A DNA stretch of 45,023 nucleotides from Cochliopodium minus (GCA_024220525.1 JAMYWO010000145.1:21377-66399); one strand, 5' to 3'. Counted from the stretch's first letter, positions 22,287 to 32,788 are shown. Numbers and translations: made by a program. Notes: generated by a model from the letters alone, not told the origin.

Positions 22287-24223
22287 ATGGTAATAGAAGA
22301 AGAAAAACACAAAGTTTTATAGTTTATATAAATATATATTAAATTGATATGTGGAAGATAGTTGTATATTAATCAAAAAAATCATATTTTAAAAAAAATA
22401 TACAGAAAATCCTTGTAGCAATATTATTTTTATATATAAATATCATTTATGTCTATGGAGGAAGTTGTGGACAATATGGTAAAAAATTGGAAAATCAAAA
22501 ATGTTTATGTGCTGCATATACATTGCCAAAACACAGAGGATTTAGATGTGCAAACGCAACAGGAATATGCACACCACCAACAAGCAGCTTTGTAGGACAA
22601 AATGAGAGATACACATTAAAATTGACAACAAGAAGCTTGAATTTTGTTGGAGAGAATCTTGTAGTAGTATTGGAGTACCCACCAATTCCAACAGGGTTGA
22701 CAGATATCACTGTATTCACTAAAAATGGAACTTCTTTGACATCCTTGTCTGATGGAATTGGTGGAGCAAACACATTGGGTAACTGGACACACACTGTAGA
22801 TAATAGAGGAGTTGCATGTGCACAAGTAGCGACATGGGTCGTAAATTGGCAAGAATTGGCTCCATTGGTTAAGAGAAGAAGAAGAGAGGGATATTACGCA
22901 TTTGATCTCACCGCTTCCACACATATCATCAGAGAGAAATCCAAATTATCCATCAGAACAACTGATTTGGCTCCTTCAATCTTGGTAGATGTAGTACCAG
23001 TAAGCATTGATTTTGATCAAATTGTTTCAACCAAGAACTATGTAGATAGAGTAGTCTTCAACTTGGATTATGACGTCAAATTGAATTATTTCCTCAAAAA
23101 ATTGCATTTAGATCCTACCACCCTCAAAGTTAGAGCAACATTGGAACATGGAATCTCCTTTCCTCTTTCATTGAGATCCCAAAACTTGGTTGTCTCCATC
23201 AATGGTGTCCCTGTACCTGCTAGATCATACGAGAAAGAAAACAAGGTTGATTGTCCTGCAAAGAAGGGATCAGTATGTCTCTCCAAGACCATCGTTTTGT
23301 TCCAACTCCCATTTCAACCCAACTGTACAGAATATCAATTGGATATCGATCTTGATTTGGAATCCAAGTGTCACGGAGTAAATGATCATACCTCCAAATA
23401 TTTGTGTTATGGTCTTAAAAAATCATTGTCCCAACAATCTGTGCATGTCAATTTACCAATCAAATATAATTTCTGTCCAAAGATTGAAACCACTGAGGTC
23501 TCTGTATCTTCCTTTCAATTGAAGCAAAAGGATGATATCCTTGTTGGAAATGAGATCCTCGGTAGAGATGATGCATTGCAAGGAGCTATCACCCTCCAAG
23601 TTCTCAGAATTTTCAAGGGATCTGTTTTCACAGCAGCTACCATCTCCTCGATCAGACTTGTTGAATCCTCTACCTCTGCTACCCCTGCATCTTATGATAT
23701 CACTGATGTATCTACCTTGGTTAATGGAGTGTTAACCTCTCCTAATACCATCGATATCTCTTTCACTTATATCCCTTCTTATCAACAAATCTCCACTCAT
23801 CTTCAAAACTGGACCAATGGATTCTTCATCCAAGTCACCATCGATGTTTCTTTCTATTCCCCTCAAGGTATCACCCCTAGAAATGATGGCCAAGGTCCTA
23901 TCCATACCTCTGTCAGATTACAACTCCCTAATCATTCTTTGCCAAGCTACCTCAAGAGAGATCATGTTGTCGCTTCAAGTTCAGCCTTGAAATTGGATCA
24001 TTCCGCTGTCAAAAAATCCATTGAACAACATGAATTGGTTAAAACCAAGATCCAAACTGAAAAGATCTCTGATCAATTGAAGATGATTCAAAAGGACAAT
24101 CAAACCATGATCTATCTCATCATTGCTTCTGTTGCTGGTTGTTTCATCGTTTTGATGATTGGCGGTTTTTTGATCTATAAATTTGGAAAGTCTCAACAAC
24201 AAGAACAAATCATCCAGAAATAA
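22287..24223 (+). CDS. Type I membrane protein with large ectodomain, paralogous to the 41-45 kb gene
   Basis: The long exon 22406-24223 opens with a typical signal peptide (KILVAILFLYINIIYVYGG) but has no ATG. The nearest fitting start is an ATG at 22287-22289 immediately followed by a GT donor, with the acceptor TACAG at 22405. The product is then 606 aa. Mature features are a short Cys cluster (CLCAAY, CANATGICTPP), an ectodomain of about 480 residues, one transmembrane helix near the C-terminus (YLIIASVAGCFIVLMIGGF) and a short basic, Gln-rich tail. The ectodomain aligns by eye with residues ~550-1000 of the 1053-aa protein at 41441. Shared landmarks are GVCTxP/GICTPP, NW..T.D, KYNFCPK/DYNFCPK, SF.YIP, L.NW..G and VRLQ[LI]P. 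No known domain was recognised. A cell-surface receptor or adhesin is the likely role by inference. Confidence 0.75.
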
Positions 24224-24369
24224 ATTAAATTATGGACACATTTTGAACAATAAACACATTTTTATATAATATATCCCCAATCAACAAATCTCAATGTATT
24301 TCAATTTTTATATTTCTTATATTCGAACAAAAAATTAAAAAAAATATTGATTCTTTTTACCTAATCCCA

Positions 24370-25556
24370 ATGGATTCTGTTTTGAATAACAAATATCTCC
24401 TCCAATTGATCTTTTCTTACCTTGATAGTTGCAATGAATTAAGGAATGTACTTTTGGTGTCAAGGAAATGGAAAGAATATTCTATTGATAATGAGGCCAC
24501 TCTTTCCATGTTCATCACTAATAGGTAATTCACCATAACCCCTTCTTATATATTTTTCCAAATTCATATTTTTCAGTGAATATTTTATACTAAAGATCCA
24601 AAATCTTTTTCATCAATTAATTATCTATAACATCCAAAATCATATTCTTATATCTATCAAATAACATATAAATTCCAAAAAAAAAAATATTCCCCCAATT
24701 AGATTTGGAAGATACATCAAATTGAAAGATAAACCAAATTGGAAGAGATGGTTGAACACACTTCTTTTAGAACTAAATGAGAACTGCTTTTCACAAATAC
24801 AAAAAGTGAATATGGTTATGTTAGTTGGAGGAGACAATTATGTTTGGAAAAATAGAAACATGTAAAAATATTTTTTTGTTTCATTTCATTTTATTTTATT
24901 TTATTTATTTTAATTTATTTTATTTGATTTATTTTATTTGTTTTATTTTATTTTTATTTCAAATTTTATTCATTACATTTTTTTTTCGTAGAGATTTGAA
25001 CAAAGAGTTTTTGTTTAGGACAAACCACAACCTTTTGACAAGTCTTGGTAACTTTGTTGTTGATAACGAAACAGGAGTCAATATGCTCATTTTTTTGATG
25101 AAGTAAACTTTATTCATTTCTTTTTTTTTATTTTTATTTTTATTTTTTAAATTCTTTACTAGAAATTTTGAAAATTTGGATGTTAATTATTGTAACAATA
25201 CTGGGAGAACACCTATTTCTTCTATGATTTTCTTGAAGAGAGTGGAGATGGTAAAAACATTGTTAAAGTTAAAAGAGAAAAACATTATGAAACTAGAAGA
25301 TTTGGCAAACGAAAATGGAGACAAAGATCAAGTTAAAACACAAAAACTTAATCTTTTTTGTTTAGAAACTTTTTACAAACAATCTCTTCTTCACATTGCC
25401 GCTGCTAGTGGTAATTCAGAGCTGTGCGAAATTTTAATACAGTACGGTTTGGACAAACGAACAAAGGATGTTGACGGTTTGATACCTTGGAATATTGCAA
25501 TTATGCATAAACATCAACACCTCAAATCTTTGTTGTTTGTGGAAAAAGAAAATTAA
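24370..25556 (+). CDS. F-box and ankyrin-repeat protein
   Basis: Exons 24370-24524, 24703-24861, 24992-25102 and 25163-25556 are in phase and give 272 aa. The first exon resembles an F-box (LLQLIFSYLDSCNELRNV, then LLVSRKWKEYS). The last exon carries ankyrin repeats: VNYCNNTGRTPISSMIFL, and QSLLHIAAASGNSELCEILI with the following TKDVDGLIPWNIAI. F-box proteins with ankyrin repeats usually act as SCF ubiquitin-ligase adaptors, the F-box binding Skp1 and the repeats the substrate. The F-box is divergent and could be an unrelated helical N-terminus; the ankyrin call is firm. Confidence 0.75.
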
Positions 25557-25646
25557 AAAAATTTTTTTATACAATCAAAACTCAAAATTTTTTATTTTAT
25601 CCCTTTTTAAAATATTAAAAACTCTTTTTTTTTTTTTATGTTTGAT

Positions 25647-28386
25647 TTATATTTTGTAGTTGTCCATTCTTTTCTTTAAGTTTTCAGTGATCCTCTTTCT
25701 GATTATTCCAGACAAGAAGTTGTAAAACTTGATGGCAGTATAAGCACACCTATCAAAAAGCAAAGAAAGTCTGTGAGCATTTATGCAAACTATTTCACAA
25801 TCTTCCAAAGCAACGATGGTGGCGATTGTTTTTTCTTTGAGAAGAAAAGAGATTTCTCCAAACACTTCTCCTTTAGAAAGTTGAGCGAATTTGCTTATTT
25901 TTTGATTTTTTTCAATACGGTTGACTTCACAAGATCCTTTTTTTTAAAAAAATTTAATAATTTTTAATAAATTTTTTTTTTATTTATTTCTTTTACCTGA
26001 TGAGATGTAATAAATATCGTCAATGTATTTTCCCTGTGTTATGATTTGATCTCCTTTTTCATATTTCCTAGTTGGAAACTCTTTCATAATTAAGTCAAGT
26101 TCTGATAGACTCAAACTCAAAAGATCAGTGTTGTTTTCTTCTTCATAACTTTATTAAAAAATTAAAATTTTAAAATGAATAAAAAAATAAAAAAATAAAA
26201 ATTAAAATTATTTTTTACCTATTTTTTCTCATTTGAATTTTTTGATTTTTTTGAGCCAAGTTTAACACAAGTTTGGAAACTTCTTTGGCATACAACAAGT
26301 CTTTGAAAGTGTGTTGCTTGTTGCTTGTGGAGATGGTGATGCAGCTCTCTTTGGTGATTTCTATGGCTTTGATTTCTTTCATGTCTATTTCCAGTTTGAA
26401 TTCTCCAAAAAAGCTCCCTATAAATAAAATCAAATTTATTTTTTTAAAATTATTTTTTTATTTTTTTATATTTATTTTATTATTTTTATTATTTTGATTT
26501 TTACCCTTGAAACATAAATAATTTTCGAAAATGTAAATAATTCCAGGCGTTTTGGAAATCTTGACATAAATACAAGGAAAAGAAGTGATGAAGACCTGGT
26601 GCTTCGGAAGATCGAAATAGTTTGAGAAAGAATCATTTTTTTCATTCTCTAATTTTTCCAAAATATTTATTTTCACCTAAAATAAAAAAAAAATAAAAAA
26701 ATAAAAAATAAAAAATAAAAATTTTTGAAAATAAAAAAGTTAATTTCATTTTATTTTTCATTATTTTTACCTTGAAAAGTAAGATTTGATGACTTATTTT
26801 CTTGTTTATTTTTTGTGAAAAAATTTTGGCGATGTTGGCGAGGATGATCGTCTCACCCATGAATAAATACTTTGCAAAGTGGAGCTCTTTGCGCAAATGG
26901 TTCACCATCATGCGCATGTCATACACAGTCACTGTCAAAAAAAAGTTTTTTGTTTATTTATTTTTTTTGATTTTGATTTTAAAATAAAATTAATATTTAA
27001 TATTTATTTCCAAAATTTTTTTTATTTTTTTTTTATTTATTTTTATTTTCACATATTGATAAAATTTTTTATTAATTTTTTTTTTGTAACATTATGATTT
27101 TTTTTTTTGATTTTGATTTCATTAACAAGATGTATTTTTTATTTTCTATTAAAAACATTTTTTTATTGATTTTTTTTTATCATTATTTTTTTATTATTTT
27201 ATTTTTTTTTTGTTCATTATTTTATTATTAATTTTTTTAATTTTTTTTTTGATTTTTTTTTTACCTTCAGATTTGTTTGCGGAAGAAACGAAGACGACTT
27301 TGTGCCCAGTGACAGTGAACTCCCTGAAGAAACCAGAGTTGAATTTGAGCACGTTCTTCCCGTTTAGCAGAAGCGAAATCTCTCCCTTCTCCAGCTTGAA
27401 GAATTGGTTTCCAGATGAAGAGTTTTGGAAGACCAGTTGGCTTTTCTTGAGGACTCTGTGAACACCTTTTAAAAAAATTATTAAAAATCAAAAAAATATT
27501 TAAATCAACATTTTTGTGTATTTATTAAATTTAAATAAATTAAAAAAAATCAAAACGATTGTAAACAAATTAAAAATTAAAAATTAAAACTTATAAATAG
27601 AAATTAAAATTAAAAAAAATTAAAATTAAAATTTATATAAAAAAATCAAAATTAAAAATTAAAAACTCAAAATTAAAAACTATTCAAAATTAAAATTTAA
27701 AAATCAAAATTAAAAATTAAAAACTATTCAAAATTAATTCAAAATTAATTCAAAATTAATTCAAAATTAATTCAAAATTAATTCGGAGATTAAAATTAAA
27801 TATTTATAATTTAAAATTAAAAATTAAAAATTAAAAATTAAAAATTAAAATTGAAAAATAAAAATTTGAAAAATAAAAAAAATAACAAGAAAATAATTAG
27901 AAAATTTTTTTGATTACCAATCATCTCCATTTTTTTCCAATCAGATATCATGGGAAAGATAGCTCCCTTCAACTGCTCCACCCAGATTTTCTCACTGATC
28001 TCTTTCTCCTCTTCGATCTCGATCTCCTCAAACTCCTCCCGGTGGGTGTTGGGGGAAGACGACAAGGTGGATTTGAGTTCGTTGAGCTGGCTGAAGATGT
28101 TTTTGATGAGAACAGACCTCGCTTTGGTGAGCACTTCTATCGACGTCTTTGAATGCATTGCTGCTCTTTCTGCGTTTATCACTTTTTTCGAAAGGAAAAT
28201 TTTTGATGTTTTTTATTATTTTATTATTTTATTATTTTATTATTTATTTTATTTATTTTATTTTATTTTATTTTATTTTATATGATTTTATTTTATTTTA
28301 TTTTTATTTTTTTTATTTTTTATTTATTTTATTTTTTTACATTTGGACAAGAGAAATTTGGTTAGCTCGGATGATTCCACGAACAT
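25647..28386 (-). CDS. cNMP-binding / GRAM / cNMP-binding protein, like the C-terminal half of Dictyostelium GbpC/GbpD
   Basis: Exons 28386-28341, 28181-27918, 27465-27265, 26931-26771, 26676-26505, 26417-26219, 26148-25997 and 25936-25647 are in phase and give 494 aa from the chosen ATG. After a helical acidic N-terminus comes a degenerate cyclic-nucleotide-binding fold (LVFQNSSSGNQFFKLEKGEI). A GRAM domain follows (HQVFITSFPCIYVKISKTPG, then IIYIFENYLCFKG and GEFKLEIDMKEIKAIEI), then a second cNMP fold (KGDQIITQGKYIDDIYYISS, then GEVFGEISFLLKEKTIATIV). This cNMP-GRAM-cNMP order is characteristic of GbpC/GbpD, where it follows a RasGEF module. Here no RasGEF is present. The coding frame is open somewhat upstream of the ATG (to about 28440), so the gene may lack its 5' part. 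The phosphate-binding cassette of the last domain has no Arg (KTIAT rather than R-A-A/T), so nucleotide binding is doubtful. Confidence 0.78.
27726..27784. repeat. Tandem 11-bp repeat ATTCAAAATTA
   Basis: Five perfect copies plus a partial unit lie in the second intron of the Gbp-like gene, within a longer A-rich stretch. Confidence 0.85.
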
Positions 28387-28777
28387 AGGAGGACTAGGCA
28401 AAGAGGGAGTAATCACATCGACATCATTTTTCTTCAAAACGTCGACTCTGATATAATTTTTTTAGAAAAATCCATCAAAAATAAATAAAAATAATTATTT
28501 GAAATTTTTTTTGGTTTAAAAAAAATAAAAATAAAAATAAATTAAAATAAATTTTTTGGTTTAATAATTAAAAAAAAGATTGTAAAAAATGAAAATAATT
28601 ATTTGAAATATTTTTTTGGTTGTAAAAAATAAAAATAAATTAAAATAAATTAAAATAAATTAAAATAAATTAAAATAAATGAAAATAAATGAAAATAAAT
28701 TAAAATAAATTAAAATAAATTAAAATAAATTAAAATAAAATGAAAATAAAATGAAAATAAATTAAAATAAATTTTAC
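28387..28777. other. Low-complexity gap between the Gbp-like and TauE/SafE coding pieces
   Basis: About 390 bp. The first 50 bases (to ~28440) are an open, coding-like extension of the Gbp-like frame (VDVLKKNDVDVITPSLP). The rest is A-rich and ends in a tandem decamer array. No exon completing the TauE/SafE protein and none encoding a RasGEF is visible. Confidence 0.55.
28631..28774. repeat. Tandem 10-bp array TAAAATAAAT / GAAAATAAAT
   Basis: About 14 copies in nearly perfect register, ending at the splice donor of the last TauE/SafE exon. The unit is the same as at 1775-1884. Confidence 0.9.
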
Positions 28778-29443
28778 CTAAGGACATAAACCAAAGAGTT
28801 TCCATGAGAGTTAATCTTCCAATCATAAAGAACTGGGTGGTAGTGGAGAGGGAGGTGAAGAGAGTCATGAATCCTGAGGTAGCAACTGAAACGGTGGGAA
28901 TCACTCCCATGTGCAAAAGAATCGGTCCCGCAATCAAACCTCCTCCTATACCCACAAATCCGCTCCCTAATTAAAAACAAAAATTAAAAAAATAAAAAAA
29001 TAAAAAAAATAAAATAAATTAAAACATTTAAATTAAAAAAAATTATGAAAATTAATTAATAAGAAATTATTAAAAATGAAATAAAAAAAATCATTAAAAC
29101 AATTTTGAAAACGAAGAAATAAAAATAGTTAATAAAAATCAAAAATAATAATTTTTTTTTTTTGAAAATAAAATAGTAAAAAATAAAAAATATTTTTAAA
29201 TAAAAAAAATAAAAATACCAAGCCCAACAAAAGTTCCAAGAATGGGAATGACAAAGGAGTTTTTGAAATCCCATTGAACATCTCCCTCAATGTACTCATA
29301 ACCAAGCTCCTCTCTCTTTTTGTGCAAAGCCATCAGCCATCTAGCAGCCACGTAACTCAAGAAAAAAAAGAATGGAAAATTAATTACAAACAAAATCCAA
29401 AACCAACTACTTCCACATTTAATTCCAACTAATGATGGTTTAC
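28778..29443 (-). CDS. TauE/SafE-family anion permease, internal fragment
   Basis: Two minus-strand exons (29443-29219 and 28966-28778) join in phase. They encode a membrane segment, a loop (HKKREELGYEYIEGDVQW) and then the second TauE/SafE repeat: GSGFVGIGGGLIAGPILLHM, followed by GVIPTVSVATSGFMTLF and a further helix. The G-x-GGG..GP.LL...G..P..A.ATS motif is diagnostic. TauE/SafE proteins export sulfite or sulfonates, or act as anion carriers, and have 8-12 membrane spans. Only about 140 residues, from the middle of the protein, are present. The first exon begins at an acceptor (AAAG) with no upstream exon in sight, and the last ends at a donor with no plausible continuation. This is either a broken gene or an artefact of assembly through the flanking repeats. 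Confidence 0.7.
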
Positions 29444-29465
29444 CTTTAATAGTTTTTTTGAACAA

Positions 29466-29495
29466 TTTTTATTTTTTATTTCAAATTTTTTTTTA

Positions 29496-29527
<32 letters not shown>

Positions 29528-29550
29528 ATTTCAAATTTTTTCTTTCAAAT
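29466..29550. repeat. T-rich simple repeat next to an assembly N
   Basis: ATTTTT/ATTTTTT units with interspersed TTTCAAAT, ending three bases before the N at 29553. This tract separates the TauE/SafE fragment from the kinesin fragment. Confidence 0.75.
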
Positions 29551-29553
29551 TTN

Positions 29554-30000
29554 TGAAAATCTCTTCCAAAATTCTTGGAATCAATCCTGGATTTTCTTCA
29601 GTACCTATGAATGTGAAGGTTTTTCCAGAATTCGTCTAAATTTAATTATAAAATTCGTTATTTTATGTATAAAAAGAAAAAATTCTTTTTTTACCACACC
29701 ATTTGATATCAAAACAGTTGATATTCCATTTTCTAAGAATTCAAATAAAGGTTTCTTTGCTATTTCTCCGAAAGATTCTTCTTGGCTGATCTTGTCTGTG
29801 AGAATTTTATCATATTTATATTCCCTCTGCATATTCTCACAATTAGTCTCCAAAATCTGATCATTCAATACATTTATAAAGCTGGCTCCATTGATCGAAG
29901 TATTGTTTCTGATTTTGGCTATAGTGGTGATTTTTATCTTGCCATAATCAAATTTTCTTCTTGGAGAAGAAGATTTGGGAGATTTATTGGGAGTTCTCAT
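29554..30000 (-). pseudogene. Truncated kinesin motor N-terminus, paralogous to the 38196-40692 gene
   Basis: Exon 1 (30000-29695, 102 codons) and the start of exon 2 (29635-29554) match the first exons of the kinesin at 38 kb, including the intron position after SNGV. Both share EIAKK..FEFLENG.ST..SNGV and then GKTFTFIGTEENPGLIPRIL. The copy ends at an N where the coding frame runs into T-rich repeat, so the rest of the motor domain is missing. The P-loop reads TNSGKT instead of TGSGKT. The last 77 bp are identical to the full gene, while exon 1 is only roughly 78% identical to it over the stretch I compared. It could be a pseudogene, a gene-conversion product, or a misassembled end of a second real kinesin. 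Confidence 0.75.
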
Positions 30001-30120
30001 CGTCAAAAATTCCAATTTTTTTTATTTAATTTATAACGATAATTTAAATTCAGGCGGTAAAAACAATGAAATTTCATCAATTCACTCCATCACAAATCTA
30101 TTGAATTTTATAATTCATAG

Positions 30121-30209
30121 TTGGACATGTCCAAATATGACAACTTTGTTAGCGGATATAAAGTTTTTACTAACAAATTTTAAACTGTTATATTATTTTT
30201 GGACATCCC
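30121..30209 (+). mobile_element. 88-bp MITE-like element, copy 1 (family B)
   Basis: An 89-bp unit flanked by the direct repeat TAATTCATAG on both sides (30111-30120 and 30210-30219), as expected for a target duplication. The ends are imperfect inverted repeats (GGACATGTCCAAATAT... and ...ATTTTTGGACATCCC). The core TTGTTAGCGG and CAAATTTTA blocks are shared with the copy at 30895. No coding capacity. It lies between the kinesin fragment and the KCTD gene. Confidence 0.6.
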
Positions 30210-30353
30210 TAATTCATAGTTTTTTTTACAACACTTTAAAAAGCATAAAAAAAACAATAAAAAAAAAAAATAATTTAAAATCTCCTTTACAAAATCTTTT
30301 ATATTCTACTTCATTATTTCAACAAAAAAAAATCGCTTTTTCTTTTTTTTTTT

Positions 30354-31801
30354 TCACAGGTTCTTCTTCAAAATGATACTCTCATAAACAGCGACATCAG
30401 AAGAAGTTCCACCACTTGTTGTATTTACAATGGTCCACCCCAAATTGGCTAAGTCATTCAAAATCATTCCAACCAATTCCTGAAAAAGTTAGAAAATAAA
30501 GATTAAAATTTTTAAAAAAAATAAAATAATTTAAAAAAAATAATTTAAAAAAATTAAAAAATTTTACGTGTGAATGAGAAAAAATTTCCCTAAAAAAGAA
30601 TATTTTATTTAAATATTTCTTTTTTGAAATAAAAAAAAATTGTACCATTGATTTCCATATTTCCTTGTATTTTTAAAATTATACTTTATTGCGACAGACT
30701 CTTCGACAAAACCGCTCAACCCGATCCAAGCAGCAAGCCTGCAAGAAATGACAATGAGCTTGTTTTTGTCGTTCTGTTTGCCTTCTCTGGTTTTCAACAT
30801 GAATTCTAGTTCTTCTATTGCTCCCGTTAAACAAAAAAACTTTGCAGCAGACAAAACACCTTTAATAACAATTTTAAAAAAAATTTTTATTAATGTACTT
30901 CGCCAAAATTTTGATTTTTTGTTAGCGGAAATTAATTTGTTACAAACAAATTTTAGAACTGTTGTAAAATTTTGGATATCCTTAATTTAGCAATTATTAT
31001 TTCATAAAATTTTCTAAGCCTTTTGAATTTTTTTTTTTTACAAAACTTTATTGAGTAAACAGTAAAAACGAAAAATGACACAAAAAATGAAATATTGATC
31101 TTTTTGATAAGATATATCAATATGAGGAATAATAAGAATCCCCAAAAAAAAAAATTTGTTATTTATTATAAAGATATGATCAATAAAACCCATTTCATTA
31201 TTCTTGTAATGATAAACAGAACTCGAAAATTTGATCAAAAGAAATTTCATTTGGCCTTATTAAAAATTGATTAAAATTTATATCAACAGTTTTTTAACAT
31301 AAGTGGATTTTAATATTAAATTCCTCCCTCATTAATATTCTTTTGTTTGCTTTTCATGTATGAATTGATTTATTTTTATATTTTACCTTCCAAATCAACA
31401 TTCCTCTTCAATAATACCGAACCATACCTCAGATAATTTAACAATGGCTCGAAATATTCAGGATCTTGATCGATCAGATATGCCCCTTCTTCATCTTTAT
31501 TACTTTCCCACTTAAAATCTTTCTTTTCATTATTAAACCATTTAGATAACATAGAATTAGGATCTTTGCATAAGGTTTCTCTTGATACATTAAATATCTT
31601 TCCTCCCACATTTAATTTCAGCCATGAATCTTGTGGTATCACAAATTGTTCCAAATTCCTAATATTCTGCCATAATATCAAATTAGATTTCAATTGGCTT
31701 GTTTTGAGGCTGATTCTATTTTCATTTTTATTCAAAGTGGGTGTGCTAAAATCAAAGTTATCCATTTTTTTTTTTTTTGGAATATAGATATTTGAACTCA
31801 T
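30354..31801 (-). CDS. KCTD-like BTB (T1) domain protein
   Basis: Exons 31801-31387, 30859-30646, 30589-30568 (22 nt) and 30479-30354 are in phase, total 777 nt and give 258 aa. Residues ~65-150 are a potassium-channel-tetramerisation-type BTB domain: LKLNVGGKIFNVSRETL, then DPNSMLSKWF, then GAYLIDQDPEYFEPLLNYL, then RYGSVLLKRNVDLEG. The following exon continues the family's 'leGvl.EA.ff' helix as GVLSAAKFFCLTGAIEELEF, which supports the 527-bp intron. The C-terminal part (ELVGMILNDLANLGWTIVNT, then TSGGTSSDVAVYESIILKK) is a KCTD-like second domain. KCTD proteins oligomerise and often act as Cullin-3 adaptors. The first intron holds a MITE copy. The start lies 85 bp from that of the next gene on the opposite strand. 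Confidence 0.85.
30895..30981 (+). mobile_element. 88-bp MITE-like element, copy 2 (family B)
   Basis: An 87-bp unit inside the first KCTD intron, flanked by TTAAT on each side. It aligns with the element at 30121 along its full length with roughly two thirds of bases matching by eye. Shared blocks are TTGTTAGCGGA, ACAAATTTTA and AACTGTT. Inverted ends CCAAAATTTTG / AAAATTTTGG are visible. Confidence 0.55.
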
Positions 31802-31886
31802 AATTCATAAGAGATGATTTTGTAATTTGGAGAAGATTTATAATCAAGAATTTTCTTGCAAATGTGTCTTCAAATTAGATTAAATC

Positions 31887-32408
31887 ATGCAGAAAAAGAA
31901 TAAAAAAAAAAAAAAAATGAATTTCTTTGCAAATAAGAAACAAGATACAATAATAAAAGCCAATCTTGGTCAAAGCGAACCCACCATTAGAGAATTGGTG
32001 GGAATATTATGGTGTTTCTTCGATCATGTGCCACATCTGGACGAATCAGTGAGGAACTACCAAAGGATCTTCGACAAATCTCTTCAAGATAACGAGAAAA
32101 ATCTAAATGAATGCACTGAACTAACCAAATCAATGTCTATCAATTTTACCAATTCAATGTTGAATGGCAGACAATTAAAGAATACCAATGAAAGGGTGGA
32201 ATCCATCTTAAATAGGGTCAAATCAACCTTGGATAAGGAAAAGGAGATCGATGAGAAGAGGATAGAGATGTTGAAGGAGGAGAATTCAAAATGGGAGAAC
32301 TTGAAGCAGATTCGTATGAAGGAATATCAAACAAAGAAAGAGGAGATTGAGAAGGAATATCTGCGTGAATCAAAGATCATGAGAAAGAAATATGGTTTCT
32401 CCAATTGA
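31887..32408 (+). CDS. Coiled-coil protein, possible BLOC-1 subunit 5 (Muted) homologue
   Basis: A single exon of 173 aa (163 if the second Met is used, since the first ten residues are a Lys run that may be 5' UTR). The N-terminal half reads TIRELVGILWCFFDHVPHLD, then an acidic/basic helix. The C-terminal half is a long coiled coil (EKEIDEKRIEMLKEENSKWE, then KEEIEKEYLRESKIMRKKY). The arrangement, with a helix bearing 'VR.Y...F......N', then heptads, then a tail '..W.n......k..ei..e......+.+Y', resembles BLOC1S5. This BLOC-1 subunit takes part in biogenesis of lysosome-related organelles. The similarity is weak, so any small coiled-coil adaptor is possible. Confidence 0.6.
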   Translation: MQKKNKKKKKMNFFANKKQDTIIKANLGQSEPTIRELVGILWCFFDHVPHLDESVRNYQRIFDKSLQDNEKNLNECTELTKSMSINFTNSMLNGRQLKNTNERVESILNRVKSTLDKEKEIDEKRIEMLKEENSKWENLKQIRMKEYQTKKEEIEKEYLRESKIMRKKYGFSN

Positions 32409-32788
32409 AATTTTTTCTTTATTTTGGTGGAGTATAAGATTATTAAATGTGTTGATTGTACTATAAAATTGCAATGATAATATCACCTTTTTTGCTTTGA
32501 TATAAATAATTGTTAAATTATAACTTCTTGTTCATATTTAAATTTAAAGAATACATTTCCATTGGCTATATCATATTTAGATAAATTGGTGAATTTAATC
32601 AACTTTGAAAAAGAGTTTCGAGTGAAAAAAAAATGGAGAATAAAAAACTTCCTTCAAGATCCCTTTTAAAACATTGAATTGGAGCTGATCTTAAAATGAA
32701 AGATAATAAAGAAAGATCCAAAAAAACTCCAAAAAATAATCATTAAATTTAAGTATTTTAATTTTTTTTTTCAAATTCTTTTATTTAG
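32409..32788. other. Region without a supported gene
   Basis: 380 bp of AT-rich sequence with a few short open stretches (e.g. from the ATGs near 32634 and 32695) that stop within about 20 codons. I could not join them in frame to the exon at 32789. Confidence 0.4.

Noticed and set aside
30354-30859. Separate truncated gene downstream of the KCTD BTB exon
   Set aside because: The exon continues the KCTD reading frame and family pattern (LEG|VLSAAKFF) exactly at matching splice sites, so it is part of the same gene.
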